Source: Podochytrium sp. JEL0797
Lineage: Eukaryota; Chytridiomycota; Chytridiomycetes; Chytridiales; Chytriomycetaceae
NCBI GenBank assembly: GCA_027596195.1
Contig: JADGJG010000188.1
Coordinates: 1-32,948 of the forward strand
Direction of reading: 5' to 3'
DNA: 32,948 bases
The notes beneath the pieces were generated by a model. That model was not told the DNA's origin. It searched no databases and was given only the letters and a program-made list of their open reading frames with translations. Shown here piece after piece: positions 9,607-17,639 of the stretch (position 1 is its first letter; the number at the start of each line of letters is the position of its first letter). The translations under genes and the position numbers were made by a program.

Positions 9607-10719
9607 ATGAAAGTTACAAAAAGAAACCCTCTTTTGTCTATTGTTAATGACTTTTTGATTGATTCTCCTGCTGCTCCTAACCTTACATACTTCTGGTCTT
9701 TCGGTTCTCTATTGGGTCTTAACCTAGTATTGATGATTATCACAGGTATTCTACTTGCAATGCATTACGTTGCTAACACAGCTCTTGCATTTGACTCTGT
9801 TGAACACATTATGCGTGATGTTAATAACGGCTGGATGCTACGTTTCTTCCATGCTAACGGTGCTTCTATGTTCTTTACACTAGTCTATATCCACATTGCA
9901 CGTGGTCTATTCTATGGTTCTTACCGTAGTCCAAGAGCAATGCTATGGGTTATTGGTGTTATTATCTTTATTGTTATGATGGCTACAGCCTTCATTGGTT
10001 ACGTACTACCTTGGGGTCAAATGTCTCTATGGGGTGCTACTGTTATTACTAACCTATTGTCTGCAATCCCATGGGTTGGTCAAGACCTTGTTGAATTGAT
10101 TTGGGGTGGTTATTCTGTTGATAACGCTACTCTAAACAGATTCTTCAGTCTACACTATTTGATGCCATTTATCCTAGCTGCTTTGGCTTGTGCTCACCTG
10201 ATCGCTCTACACGTTCACGCAAGTAACAACCCTCTAGGTATTTCTAGTGCATCTGATAGAATTAGATTCCACCCTTTCTATACTTCCAAAGATTTGGTTG
10301 GTTTCTTCCTATTTGGTATTATTATCTCTTACTTCGTCTTCTTTAACCCTAACTATTTGGGTCACCCTGATAACTACATCCCAGCTAACTCCTTGGTTAC
10401 ACCAGCTCATATCGTCCCTGAATGGTACTTCTTGCCTTTCTATGCGATCCTACGTGCTATCCCTGATAAACTAGGTGGTGTTGCAGCTATGTTCGGTGCT
10501 TTGGTTATTCTAATTCCTCTATCTTTCGTTGGTACAGTTAACTTGAGAACTCTACGTTTCAAACCTGTCCTACACGTTCTATTCTGGATTTTCGTCTTTA
10601 ACTTCTTCTTCCTACTATGGTTGGGTGGTAAACCAATCGAAGAACCATTTATTTCTTTGGGTCAATTCGGTACAGTTGTTTACTTCGGTTACTTTGTTTT
10701 GCTTATGATTCTTGGTTGA
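9607..10719 (+). CDS. cob: Apocytochrome b
   Basis: Cytochrome b of complex III, inner mitochondrial membrane; oxidises ubiquinol and carries hemes bL and bH. The product has 370 residues with no intron. The heme ligands are His82/His183 and His96/His197, the same numbering as in yeast. PEWY of the Qo site lies in [19 protein letters not shown], and [20 protein letters not shown] is typical. Length is slightly below the usual 380-390. It ends in TGA. No promoter-like motif precedes it, so it probably lies on the nad3 transcript. A hairpin GCAAGC-TTTA-GCTTGC followed by TGAC (9543-9562) stands about 45 nt before the ATG and might mark processing. Codon bias is the same as in the other core genes. 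Confidence 0.97.
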   Translation: MKVTKRNPLLSIVNDFLIDSPAAPNLTYFWSFGSLLGLNLVLMIITGILLAMHYVANTALAFDSVEHIMRDVNNGWMLRFFHANGASMFFTLVYIHIARGLFYGSYRSPRAMLWVIGVIIFIVMMATAFIGYVLPWGQMSLWGATVITNLLSAIPWVGQDLVELIWGGYSVDNATLNRFFSLHYLMPFILAALACAHLIALHVHASNNPLGISSASDRIRFHPFYTSKDLVGFFLFGIIISYFVFFNPNYLGHPDNYIPANSLVTPAHIVPEWYFLPFYAILRAIPDKLGGVAAMFGALVILIPLSFVGTVNLRTLRFKPVLHVLFWIFVFNFFFLLWLGGKPIEEPFISLGQFGTVVYFGYFVLLMILG

Positions 10720-11719
10720 TTTCAGGCTTTAGGCCTTTACCAGAGACTTTCGGTTTATGAGATCGTAGTCTCCATCTGTCCAATATGCGTTTGTGGTAGG
10801 TAATAGTAAGAATACACTATTGGTTCTAAGATTCTAGTATACGCTAAAGGAGACAGCAGAGTTCCCATAAGAATTTCACACTTTACATCACTATACATTC
10901 TGTGTCAGAGCCTCGCTCTTGAAATTCCAGACCTACAATCTTTAGGAAGACGTAGTCTGGAGTGTCATATTGTGTCTTCTATCTACTATCTGATACAAAC
11001 GCATACTGGTATCGGGGAAACTGTAGGTGTTAAAAATCCCTAAACGCTCGTTGACAAATCCAACTACAGGGTGTCTTTATTAAGCCCTCTGATATTCACA
11101 CCTTATTAGCCTCAGGAAGGAAAGCAGCTATGCTGTCCAAATTTATACTTTTGGTCTTAGAGGTATTAGGTATCATATTGCATACCACTCCTATTTAATG
11201 ATGGAAACATTTATACTCTTGTGTTCATACTCATCATCTACAACAAACGCATATCAGGATGATGGAAGCTGCAGTGTGTTGAGAAATCACCAATGCATGC
11301 AGTCAAACAAATCCAACAACCGCATGCTGTGTTAAGCATCTTATTGTTCCCATCTGTCTAGTATGCGTTATAGCAGGTCGATGATTAAGACACCAGAACA
11401 GGTTCCCTGTTGTCATACGGTTTGCGTTTATGGTAGACAACAGATTCACCAAAGATCATAGATCTCACATCCTAGTAGCCTTCATTTGTCTTACACTCAT
11501 TTGTGCCAAATTAGATCAGAATCCCAACACCTTTGGTTCTGTATATGGCATAATACCTGCAGAGCTACACTCTGTTGACACAAGTCCTATAGGCTGTCAG
11601 AATATTCCATTCTTCTGGCCAGCCCTACGGGCTTTGGGAAACAAATGATATAAACACCTACACTACCACAAACGCATAATAGACAGATGGAAACCTAGTG
11701 TTTTGTGCTATGGTGATCC
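10720..11719. repeat. Repeat-filled intergenic region cob-rns
   Basis: No gene is seen. The start, TTTCAGGCTTTAGGCC, resembles the nad2 3' flank. Dispersed elements lie near 10765 (reverse), 10983-11083 (forward, long), 11205-11335 (forward, long), 11345 (reverse) and 11660-11705 (forward). A hairpin AGCCC-TAC-GGGCT lies at about 11623-11636. A 72-codon ORF (11430-11648) runs through repeats and is not credible as a gene. Confidence 0.7.
11205..11335 (+). repeat. Long dispersed repeat with extended 5' part
   Basis: Begins ATACTCTTGTGTTCATACTC, then ATCATCTACAACAAACGCAT, the AACGCA/TGTGTT stem-loop, and AAATCCAACAACCGCATGCT. The same extended form is seen at 16965-17100 and 28640-28745. Confidence 0.65.
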
Positions 11720-11759
11720 TGTACAAATCGGAAGAAAGAACTAAGAGGTATAGAAGGAT
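11720..11759 (+). promoter_or_regulatory. Promoter-like motif before rns
   Basis: TGTACAAATCGGAAGAAAGA followed by ACTAAGAGGTATAGAAGGA, about 35 nt before the likely 5' end of rns. It presumably drives rns and the seven tRNAs. Confidence 0.75.
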
Positions 11760-11794
11760 AAATTCCTTTGTAGAATAACAGGGCGTGAATCGCC

Positions 11795-12980
11795 TTAATT
11801 AAGTTGGAATAGACGTATATGATCATGGTTCATTATAAATGCGAGATATTGACTTTACACATGCTGGTCGAATTGAGACCTAAGGTTTCTTGGGCATAAA
11901 GGTGAGTAACGGATCTATCTACCCAGAGAAGAGTTTTATAAACCTGATTTGGACGATAGATTCTGAGTATTAGGTAGAAGGGTCTGGTAAAAGCAGTCCT
12001 TGCCGATGATGCTTAGCGACAGCCACAGAATTATTTAATGAAGAAATTCCCCTTGGCAGCAGTGAGGAATATTGGGTAAGGGCCGAAAGGTTGCCCCAGT
12101 CAATATCAGGAGATGTACGACATTTCCTCGATAAGAATAACAGATTGAGTGTTCTTATTTAACATTCCGGCAAAACCTGTGCCAGCAGCCGCGGTAACAC
12201 AGGTGGAATGGCATTATAAATCATAACTAGGCATTAAGTGTAGTAAGATGGACGAAAGTCTAGAGTATTGAATAAAGAATATGAGGAATAACTTGTGTAG
12301 AGATTAAATTTGTAAAAATGAGTTAGAACATCTAAGTGCGACAGCTTCATTCTAAATAAATACTGACATTGATCTACTAAAGTAAGGTTAGCGAAATGAA
12401 TTAGATACTCATGTAGTCCTTACCCTAAATTCACCATGTGAAACATTCATGGCGCCTCCAGAGTATAATAGGGCAACCTTGAAATGGAATTGATTTGGCG
12501 GGTTTTTGACCTCAACTGCGGATTGTGAAGTTTAATTAGATAATGCCCTATTAATCTTACCTTACCCTTTGGTGCTGCATGGTCGAGTCAAGTTAGTGGA
12601 GTGATCCTTTGTCAACTAGCTTAAACTCCCTCTATTGGAGCAGACCTCAGATACTCATGGCCCAGTGGTAAGGGCTACATTCACAATACAATGACTGATA
12701 ACAAATGGAATTTTCCTTAAATTCAGTCTTAATTCGGATGAAGAATTGAAACTCATTCTTCTGAAGCTGGAGTAGTTAGTAATCGTGGGTTAGCATACCA
12801 CGGTGAATTAGCCTCAAAATTGTACAAATCGCCCATCAACAGCTTGAAGAGAAAGAATCGCGTATAGCCCCAGTTAACCAGTTCTTGACTGCTACTATTG
12901 GGTACGTGCGAAGTTTGCTCTCAACAGGCTGTAAGTTGTAACAAAGTTCGGGTAGCGGAAGCTGTCCGATAATTAGACAA
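11795..12980 (+). rRNA. rns: Small-subunit (12S/16S-like) rRNA
   Basis: Landmarks in order: GATCATGGTTCA near the 5' end (11821), GGTGAGTAACGG, GGCAGCAGTGAGGAATATTG (about 12055), the 530 loop GTGCCAGCAGCCGCGGTAA (about 12179-12197), ATTAGATACTCATGTAGTCC (790 loop, about 12400), TTGTACAAATCGCCCATCAA near the decoding site (about 12818-12838), AAGTTGTAACAAAG, and a helix-45-like GTAGCGGAAGCTGT (about 12952-12965). All conserved parts are in order with no intron visible. Both ends are estimates from alignment to the bacterial 16S layout. The RNA is the core of the mitoribosome small subunit and is probably co-transcribed with the tRNAs that follow. Confidence 0.93.
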
Positions 12981-13029
12981 TGTTTACTCACCACCTATTC
13001 TCCTCCCAGAGAAGTAAAGGATTCTCATA

Positions 13030-13110
13030 TCCTATCTCTTTCAGCCTCCGGTTGACAGCAAAAGTGCTGACAAACACAAAGAGCGCTTTAGCGCTTCGTA
13101 GATGTGGACC
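13030..13110 (+). repeat. Three consecutive mini-hairpins between rns and the tRNAs
   Basis: AGCC-TCC-GGTT+GAC, AGCA-AAAG-TGCT+GAC and AGCGC-TTTA-GCGCT (the last possibly AGCGCT-TT-AGCGCT) follow each other within about 65 nt. All have the AG…CT form of the family seen elsewhere. Confidence 0.6.
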
Positions 13111-13131
13111 TATAGACAGACTCAAAAGGTC

Positions 13132-13203
13132 TAGGGTATAGCCAAATGGTAAGGCAGCAGGCTTTGAATCTGTGATGTGTGAGTTCGAGTCTCACTACCC
13201 TAA
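13132..13203 (+). tRNA. trnQ(uug): tRNA-Gln (anticodon TTG)
   Basis: Cloverleaf with acceptor TAGGGTA/TACCCTA fully paired, D stem GCC/GGC, anticodon loop CTTTGAA and T arm GTGAG-TTCGAGT-CTCAC. First of a seven-tRNA cluster after rns. CCA is not encoded. Confidence 0.92.
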
Positions 13204-13251
13204 CAAACCATGGCATCACAAGTGCTCAAGGTGTTTACCCATCTTCTTAGA

Positions 13252-13323
13252 GGGGATGTAGCTTAATGGTAGAGCTCCACCTTGTCAGGGTGGCAGATAT
13301 GGGTTCAAGTCCCATTATCCTCA
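13252..13323 (+). tRNA. trnD(guc): tRNA-Asp (anticodon GTC)
   Basis: Acceptor GGGGATG/TATCCTC pairs with G·U at positions 2 and 7. Anticodon stem CCACC/GGTGG with loop TTGTCAG; T arm ATGGG-TTCAAGT-CCCAT. Confidence 0.92.
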
Positions 13324-13360
13324 AAAACTTCTCAAACATTTTATACAGCCTTAACGGGCC

Positions 13361-13440
13361 GAGGATGATGATCAGTGGTTGATCAGCGGTCTGTAAAATC
13401 GTCTCGTAATGAACTGTAGGTTCGATTCCTACCATCCTCA
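13361..13440 (+). tRNA. trnY(gua): tRNA-Tyr (anticodon GTA)
   Basis: Acceptor GAGGATG/CATCCTC is perfect, D stem GATC/GATC, anticodon loop CTGTAAA, and a long variable arm as in class II tRNAs. T arm GTAGG-TTCGATT-CCTAC. Confidence 0.92.
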
Positions 13441-13475
13441 GAATTATTTACCCTCAGAGCAAATCCAAGATTCTC

Positions 13476-13546
13476 TTACCGGTAGTGTAAAGGTAACACG
13501 TTAGGCTCATAATCTGAAATTAAGGGTTCGATTCCCTTCCGGTGAT
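13476..13546 (+). tRNA. trnM(cau): tRNA-Met (anticodon CAT)
   Basis: Acceptor TTACCGG/CCGGTGA pairs with one U·G. D stem GTGT/ACAC, anticodon loop CTCATAA, T arm AAGGG-TTCGATT-CCCTT. The discriminator appears to be T. It is the only Met tRNA in the window, so it may serve initiation. Confidence 0.9.
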
Positions 13547-13558
13547 TTTTTAATATAC

Positions 13559-13629
13559 AGGGATGTCGTATAATGGTAGTATGGTAGTTTTGGGTACTAT
13601 CGACAGTGGTTCGATTCCACTCATCCCTA
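13559..13629 (+). tRNA. trnP(ugg): tRNA-Pro (anticodon TGG)
   Basis: Acceptor AGGGATG/CATCCCT is perfect. Anticodon loop TTTGGGT, T arm AGTGG-TTCGATT-CCACT. Confidence 0.92.
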
Positions 13630-13637
13630 TTTCTTTC

Positions 13638-13708
13638 AAGGGCGTCGTACAATGGTAGTACTATGGTCTCCAAAGCCATTAACGTGGGTTCGATTCCTAC
13701 CGCCCTTA
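13638..13708 (+). tRNA. trnW(cca): tRNA-Trp (anticodon CCA)
   Basis: Acceptor AAGGGCG/CGCCCTT is perfect. Anticodon loop CTCCAAA; T arm GTGGG-TTCGATT-CCTAC. The CCA anticodon reads UGG only, which agrees with UGA being a stop (it ends nad2, cob and cox1). Confidence 0.92.
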
Positions 13709-13713
13709 TTCCA

Positions 13714-13793
13714 ACCCTTGTGGAGGAACGGTAGACTCGGCAGACTCTAAATCTGTTGCTTATGGCATGTGGGTTCAAGTCCCGCCAAGGGTA
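13714..13793 (+). tRNA. trnL(cua): tRNA-Leu (anticodon CTA), reads UAG
   Basis: Acceptor ACCCTTG/CAAGGGT is perfect. D stem GAG/CTC, anticodon stem GCAGA/TCTGT with loop CTCTAAA giving anticodon CTA, a long variable arm typical of tRNA-Leu, and T arm GTGGG-TTCAAGT-CCCGC. Anticodon CUA decodes UAG, and the class II shape fits Leu. This explains the in-frame TAG codons in nad1, nad4 and the endonuclease genes. Such a tRNA is known from chytrid and some green-algal mitochondria. Confidence 0.93.
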
Positions 13794-13985
13794 TACTTTC
13801 ACTTGTGGTTCAGACTAAATTCTTCTGCGCTGGAGAAGAGCTAATAGCTTAAGGACCATAGTTGATATTTATTGCTATGTGCGTTGTTAAATTAAGACAC
13901 TGGAGTCTATATCTGTCCAATATGCGTTTGTAGTAGATGATGAGTATAAACCAACATAATGCTATAGTCTATCATGCCCCTAAGA

Positions 13986-14020
13986 TGTACAAGTAGCACT
14001 AAAGATATATGCGGTAAATT
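13986..14020 (+). promoter_or_regulatory. Degenerate promoter-like motif
   Basis: TGTACAAGTAGCACTAAAGA, then TATATGCGGTAAATTG. The 5' half is intact but the AAGAGGTA core is altered. It stands 42 nt before an intact copy. Confidence 0.4.
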
Positions 14021-14027
14021 GTAGTAG

Positions 14028-14067
14028 TGTACAAGTCGATATAAAGAATTAAGAGGTAGTAAGGGAG
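14028..14067 (+). promoter_or_regulatory. Promoter-like motif before AT-rich tandem repeats
   Basis: TGTACAAGTCGATATAAAGA followed by ATTAAGAGGTAGTAAGGGAG. No gene follows until atp9, which has its own motif at 15560. Confidence 0.65.
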
Positions 14068-14078
14068 TCTATAAAAAG

Positions 14079-14133
14079 AAATATTAGGAATATATTAGGA
14101 GTATATTGGGAAGATACTAGGAATATATTGGGA
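14079..14133 (+). repeat. Five tandem 11-nt repeats
   Basis: Five consecutive 11-mers of the form ATATATTAGGA (variants AAATATTAGGA, GTATATTGGGA, AGATACTAGGA, ATATATTGGGA). They start 11 nt after an intact promoter-like motif. AT-rich iterons behind a promoter could be a replication origin; this is inference. Confidence 0.75.
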
Positions 14134-14831
14134 ACGCACTCTAGAATGACAACAGGGAACCTGATCTGGTGCATTTAAACTCTTACCTACTACAAACGCG
14201 TGCTAGATAGATGGAGACAATAGTGTTTTTATTCTCAGCCTACTACAAACGCTTTTAGACAGATAGAAACTGTTGTGTGTTGAGAATCACAAACGAAAAT
14301 TGACAAACAAGTCCAACTATGGTATGCGGATTGAGTATCTTAGAATGCAGGAGACTGTAGTCCAGCTACCAACTCCACTAGAATCTGGTCCGCGTTGATC
14401 ATAGACTGATGTCCCAGCTTCTAGTAGACAACACATATTTGGTATTCTTAAGGTTCAGACACGCTTCGCGTGTGTTTTATATCTGTATCTGCAACAAACG
14501 CACATCAGAGTGATGGAAGCTGCAGTGTGCTAGTCTTTCTCAACGCTTGTAACCACACTAAATGTGTGCAGAAGCTGAGGGCGCATAGAATGCTTGACCC
14601 AAGTTTACAAGGAGACCAATACACAATTGATTAAATACTATATGTCTGATTCAGAGCTGTGATCTCATCTTGTTGATGAACCGACCACCAATCCATGGTA
14701 CCAACCATGAACCATCTATTCTTTAAACAGGTAGCCTACCATAAACGCTTATAGTTAGATTTGTTTGCCAGCTATCATTAAGGTGGGCTTAACACACTGT
14801 AGCTTCTATCTGTCTAACACGCGTTTGTTGC

Positions 14832-14854
14832 AGCCGTGACTAGTCACGGCTGAC
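14832..14854 (+). repeat. Long mini-hairpin with 9-bp stem
   Basis: AGCCGTGAC-TA-GTCACGGCT followed by GAC; a perfect palindrome-like stem inside a reverse-form dispersed element (after GCGTTTGTTGC). Confidence 0.7.
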
Positions 14855-15559
14855 ACATTATATTGTTTCCACTAATCATCTACTACGAACGCATATTAGG
14901 ATGCAGGAAACTGTAGTGCGTTTGTTATAGGAATGGTTTGTAAAGGCACCATTGTATCCAACTGTATACTATGCGTTTGTGATAGGATAAGGTTAAAGGT
15001 CAGTATACATCTACCAATCTCAAAAGGCTAAAGTTAATGTAAGCAGCGAAGCTGCTGATACCCTCAAATGATATGATCTCTATATTGTTATGACCTAATG
15101 CCTAGGTATGAAAGGTATTCTGTGATCTATGGAGCCTTATCATCTGTGAGATTTATGACTTATCCAGTCCAAAGGACTGACACAAGAACAGGCTGTAGCT
15201 TAATAGATGCTGATGTGCGTTTGTAAGGAATAATGCTCTGAAAGCAAAACACACCTATCATTCCACATCTAGGTTATAAGTTCAAATTTTACTTAGCTGC
15301 TTTAAACATAGTCTGGGAGCTGAAAATCTCAGATAGACCGAAGCCTCCGGCTTCTGTGGGTGAATTGTATATGTGAAAACAGCATGCTGTTGTTGGATTT
15401 GGTTGGTTTCTACACTCTTAATGGCTAATGGTTAATGGTAATTTGGTCAACCTACCATAAACGAATCCTAGAATGTAGGAAATTATGGTGTCTTAATCCA
15501 TCTACCTACTACAAACGCATACTAGGATGCAGGTGACTATGTTGTCCACCTAATGGAGA

Positions 15560-15597
15560 GTACAAGTAACACTAAAGATCTATGAGGTAGAGAAGGT
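15560..15597 (+). promoter_or_regulatory. Promoter-like motif before atp9
   Basis: GTACAAGTAACACTAAAGAT followed by CTATGAGGTAGAGAAGG, ending about 30 nt before the atp9 ATG. Confidence 0.7.
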
Positions 15598-15627
15598 AAA
15601 AAGAGTTAAACTAATAAATTAAAAAAT

Positions 15628-16153
15628 ATGTTGATGGCAGGTAAATTGATTGGTGCTGGTCTTGCATGTATCGCTCTAGGTGGTACTTCTATTGGTATTG
15701 GTATTGTCTTCGGTTCTCTAATTACAGGTGTTAGCCGTAACCCTGCTCTACGTAAAGAACTATTTAACAACGCTATTCTTGGTTTTGCTCTAACAGAAGC
15801 AATGGGTAGATGAACATGCCCCAGGAAGTTGTGAAATTTCCTTGATAACTGGCTCAACACCATAGGTGGGTAAAATTTTCCCTTAAGACCAAGTCTGGGT
15901 AATTTTGCTAACGGTGAACCCTAAGGATTTTATCTATGGGAATACCGTGGGAGGAATAGACTGAATATCTTTCCCCTGTAACGACTTAAGACAGCAATGT
16001 CTTGGACGGGATGTTGAAATACACCTGTAACACGCCGGCACTCAGCAGCATTATGTTTGTTGAGTTGAAAGTATAGTCTGACCCTCAGGAAACTGAAGGG
16101 AGTAATTGTTGTTCGCTCTTATGATGGCTCTAATGTTCCTATACGCTTTCTAA
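15628..16153 (+). CDS. atp9: ATP synthase subunit c (two exons)
   Basis: Proteolipid c-ring subunit of the F1Fo ATP synthase, which carries protons across the inner membrane. Exon 1 is 15628-15807 and exon 2 is 16109-16153, joined to a 74-residue product, the usual length. The first helix is [20 protein letters not shown], the polar loop is [11 protein letters not shown], and the second helix has the proton-binding Glu in ALTEAMG. Exon 1 alone would end at a TGA after AMGR, so splicing is needed to add [17 protein letters not shown] 15628 is chosen as the first in frame after the promoter-like motif. Ends in TAA. Confidence 0.93.
15808..16108 (+). mobile_element. Group I intron in atp9, without ORF
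   Basis: Exon 1 ends in T (…ATGGGT) and the intron ends in G, as group I introns do. A GCCC within 15 nt of the start can pair with the exon GGGT to form P1, and an S-like TATAGTCT stands at about 16072. The 301-nt intron has no open frame. The subgroup is not determined. Confidence 0.8.
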
Positions 16154-17564
16154 TCTACTTGGCCCCTTATTATTCTCACTTCAAGGCTTAATTTTGAATG
16201 AACTTTGCTTGTAACACAGGTAATTACAACTTTCAGGATTCTCTGTGTTTTGAGGAATAACTCCACATGAAGCCTTTGGGCTGAAATACATGATTCATGC
16301 GAAGATCTCACATTACGTTCTATAGTTGGCATTGATAGCTATAAGCGTTATGAAAGTTAACACAGCATACTATCGTTTCCATCTGTCCGCCAAGCGTTTG
16401 TAGTAGGTAGTTGATAATGACACACCATAGTTAATCTCATAAGGGGTAATAAAAGGCAAGTCTTCAATATATCTCCTCCTCATTCAAGCAGGACTCCGTC
16501 TTTGAGTCTACAATTGTGCGTTAACAACCCTTCGGACTTCAGATTAGATCTATCCATTATGCATTTGGAAGACTGAATTAAACCAACTTCATGACAGTGC
16601 TATGTGCTTTAGTTAACCTTGATGGACAGACTTTCAATCTGCTGAGAATTTAGGAGAATTGTTTCCAGCTGTCTATAAAGCGTTTGTAGTAGGTAGTTGA
16701 TAATAACACCATAAATTCTTAGACTTTAATTATGCGTATAGAGGTAGAATAAGAGAGCGCTATTCAGTTCTAGATTCTAATAAGGCCTTTAGATAGAAAT
16801 AATAGTCTTTCAGATCAACGATCTTTCCTACCACAAACGCATAGTAAACAGATAGAAACTACAGTGTCCCAGAACCTTAGGTTTGTGATAAGCAATGCAG
16901 CTGCTGGAAGGGTGTATAATCTTGAAATTGCTGTTATACCTTTTGAAGAGAGTAGTACTTAAATGCATAATGGTATACTCTTGTGTTTATACTCATCATC
17001 CACAATAAACGCATGCTAGACAGATGGAGACTATAGTGCGTTAAAGACTCCCTAACGAGGGCAGTCAGACAAATCCAACAACCGAATGCTATGATTAGAG
17101 TGCACTTGAGTCATTCGGATCAATTTGTGTATGGCATGTCGCTACGCTCCATCAATATAGTTTCCCAGAGATCTGGATTCGTTTGTAGTAGGATGTTGAT
17201 AAATTCACCATTGTCTCCAACTATCTACTCTCGTTTGTAGTGGGTGTATGTCCACAGCTCCATTGCCATAGGCCATAGGTAGGACAATTGTGATGAAACC
17301 AAACGCTTAGCGCTTGCCTACCATAAACGTACGTTGACAGATGGAAACTATTGTGTGTTGCAGTTATCCTAACGCACGTAGCTATCAAATCCAACTACAG
17401 AATTTATGACTTGTAAGTTTCAGCAGAGCCGAAGGCTGGAGTGATAAAGCTAATGGTATCTATTTCAATACACCTACTACAAACGCTTTCTAGACAGATA
17501 CAAACTTTAGTGTTGAAAATTGTTAACGCTTGTAGCCATAAATCCAACTATAGTGTGGGAATAG
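16154..17564. repeat. Repeat-filled intergenic region atp9-rnl
   Basis: No gene is seen. Dispersed elements lie near 16370 and 16665 (reverse), 16830 (forward), 16965-17100 (forward, extended form), 17160 and 17215 (reverse), 17315-17400 and 17470-17560 (forward, long). A fragment of the unit A/B family lies at about 17117-17160 (GGATCAATTTGTGTATGGCA, then TGTCGCTACGCTCC). A hairpin AGCC-GAA-GGCT lies near 17416. Confidence 0.7.
16965..17100 (+). repeat. Long dispersed repeat with extended 5' part
   Basis: Same order of blocks as at 11205: ATACTCTTGTGTTTATACTC, CAATAAACGCAT, GACAGATGGAGACTATAGTG, CGTT, then CAAATCCAACAACCGAATGC. Confidence 0.65.
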
Positions 17565-17603
17565 CATACAAGTCTGACTAAATAACAAAGAGGTAATAAG
17601 GAA
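17565..17603 (+). promoter_or_regulatory. Promoter-like motif before rnl
   Basis: CATACAAGTCTGACTAAATA followed by ACAAAGAGGTAATAAGGAA, about 40 nt before the likely 5' end of rnl. Confidence 0.7.
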
Positions 17604-17639
17604 TAAGAATAACGGACAAGTTCCATTCGAGGGAAGATA

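Larger units (their letters stand above)
13794..15559. repeat. Repeat-filled intergenic region tRNA cluster-atp9
   Basis: No gene is seen. Dispersed elements occur near 13905 (reverse), 14184, 14236 and 14486 (forward), 14800 (reverse), 14883 (forward), 14965 (reverse), and 15455 and 15505 (forward). Mini-hairpins: AGCCGTGAC-TA-GTCACGGCT+GAC (14832-14854), AGCAGC-GAA-GCTGCT (15042-15056) and AGTCC-AAA-GGACT+GAC (15166-15181). The promoter-like motifs and 11-nt repeats at 13986-14133 are listed separately. Confidence 0.7.

Noticed and set aside
11430..11648. 72-codon ORF upstream of rns
   Set aside because: Lies inside dispersed repeats and includes a mini-hairpin; no protein features.
13247..13802. 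Minus-strand ORFs across the tRNA cluster
   Set aside because: They are antisense shadows of tRNA genes; the recurring GIEPT-type peptide comes from the T arms.
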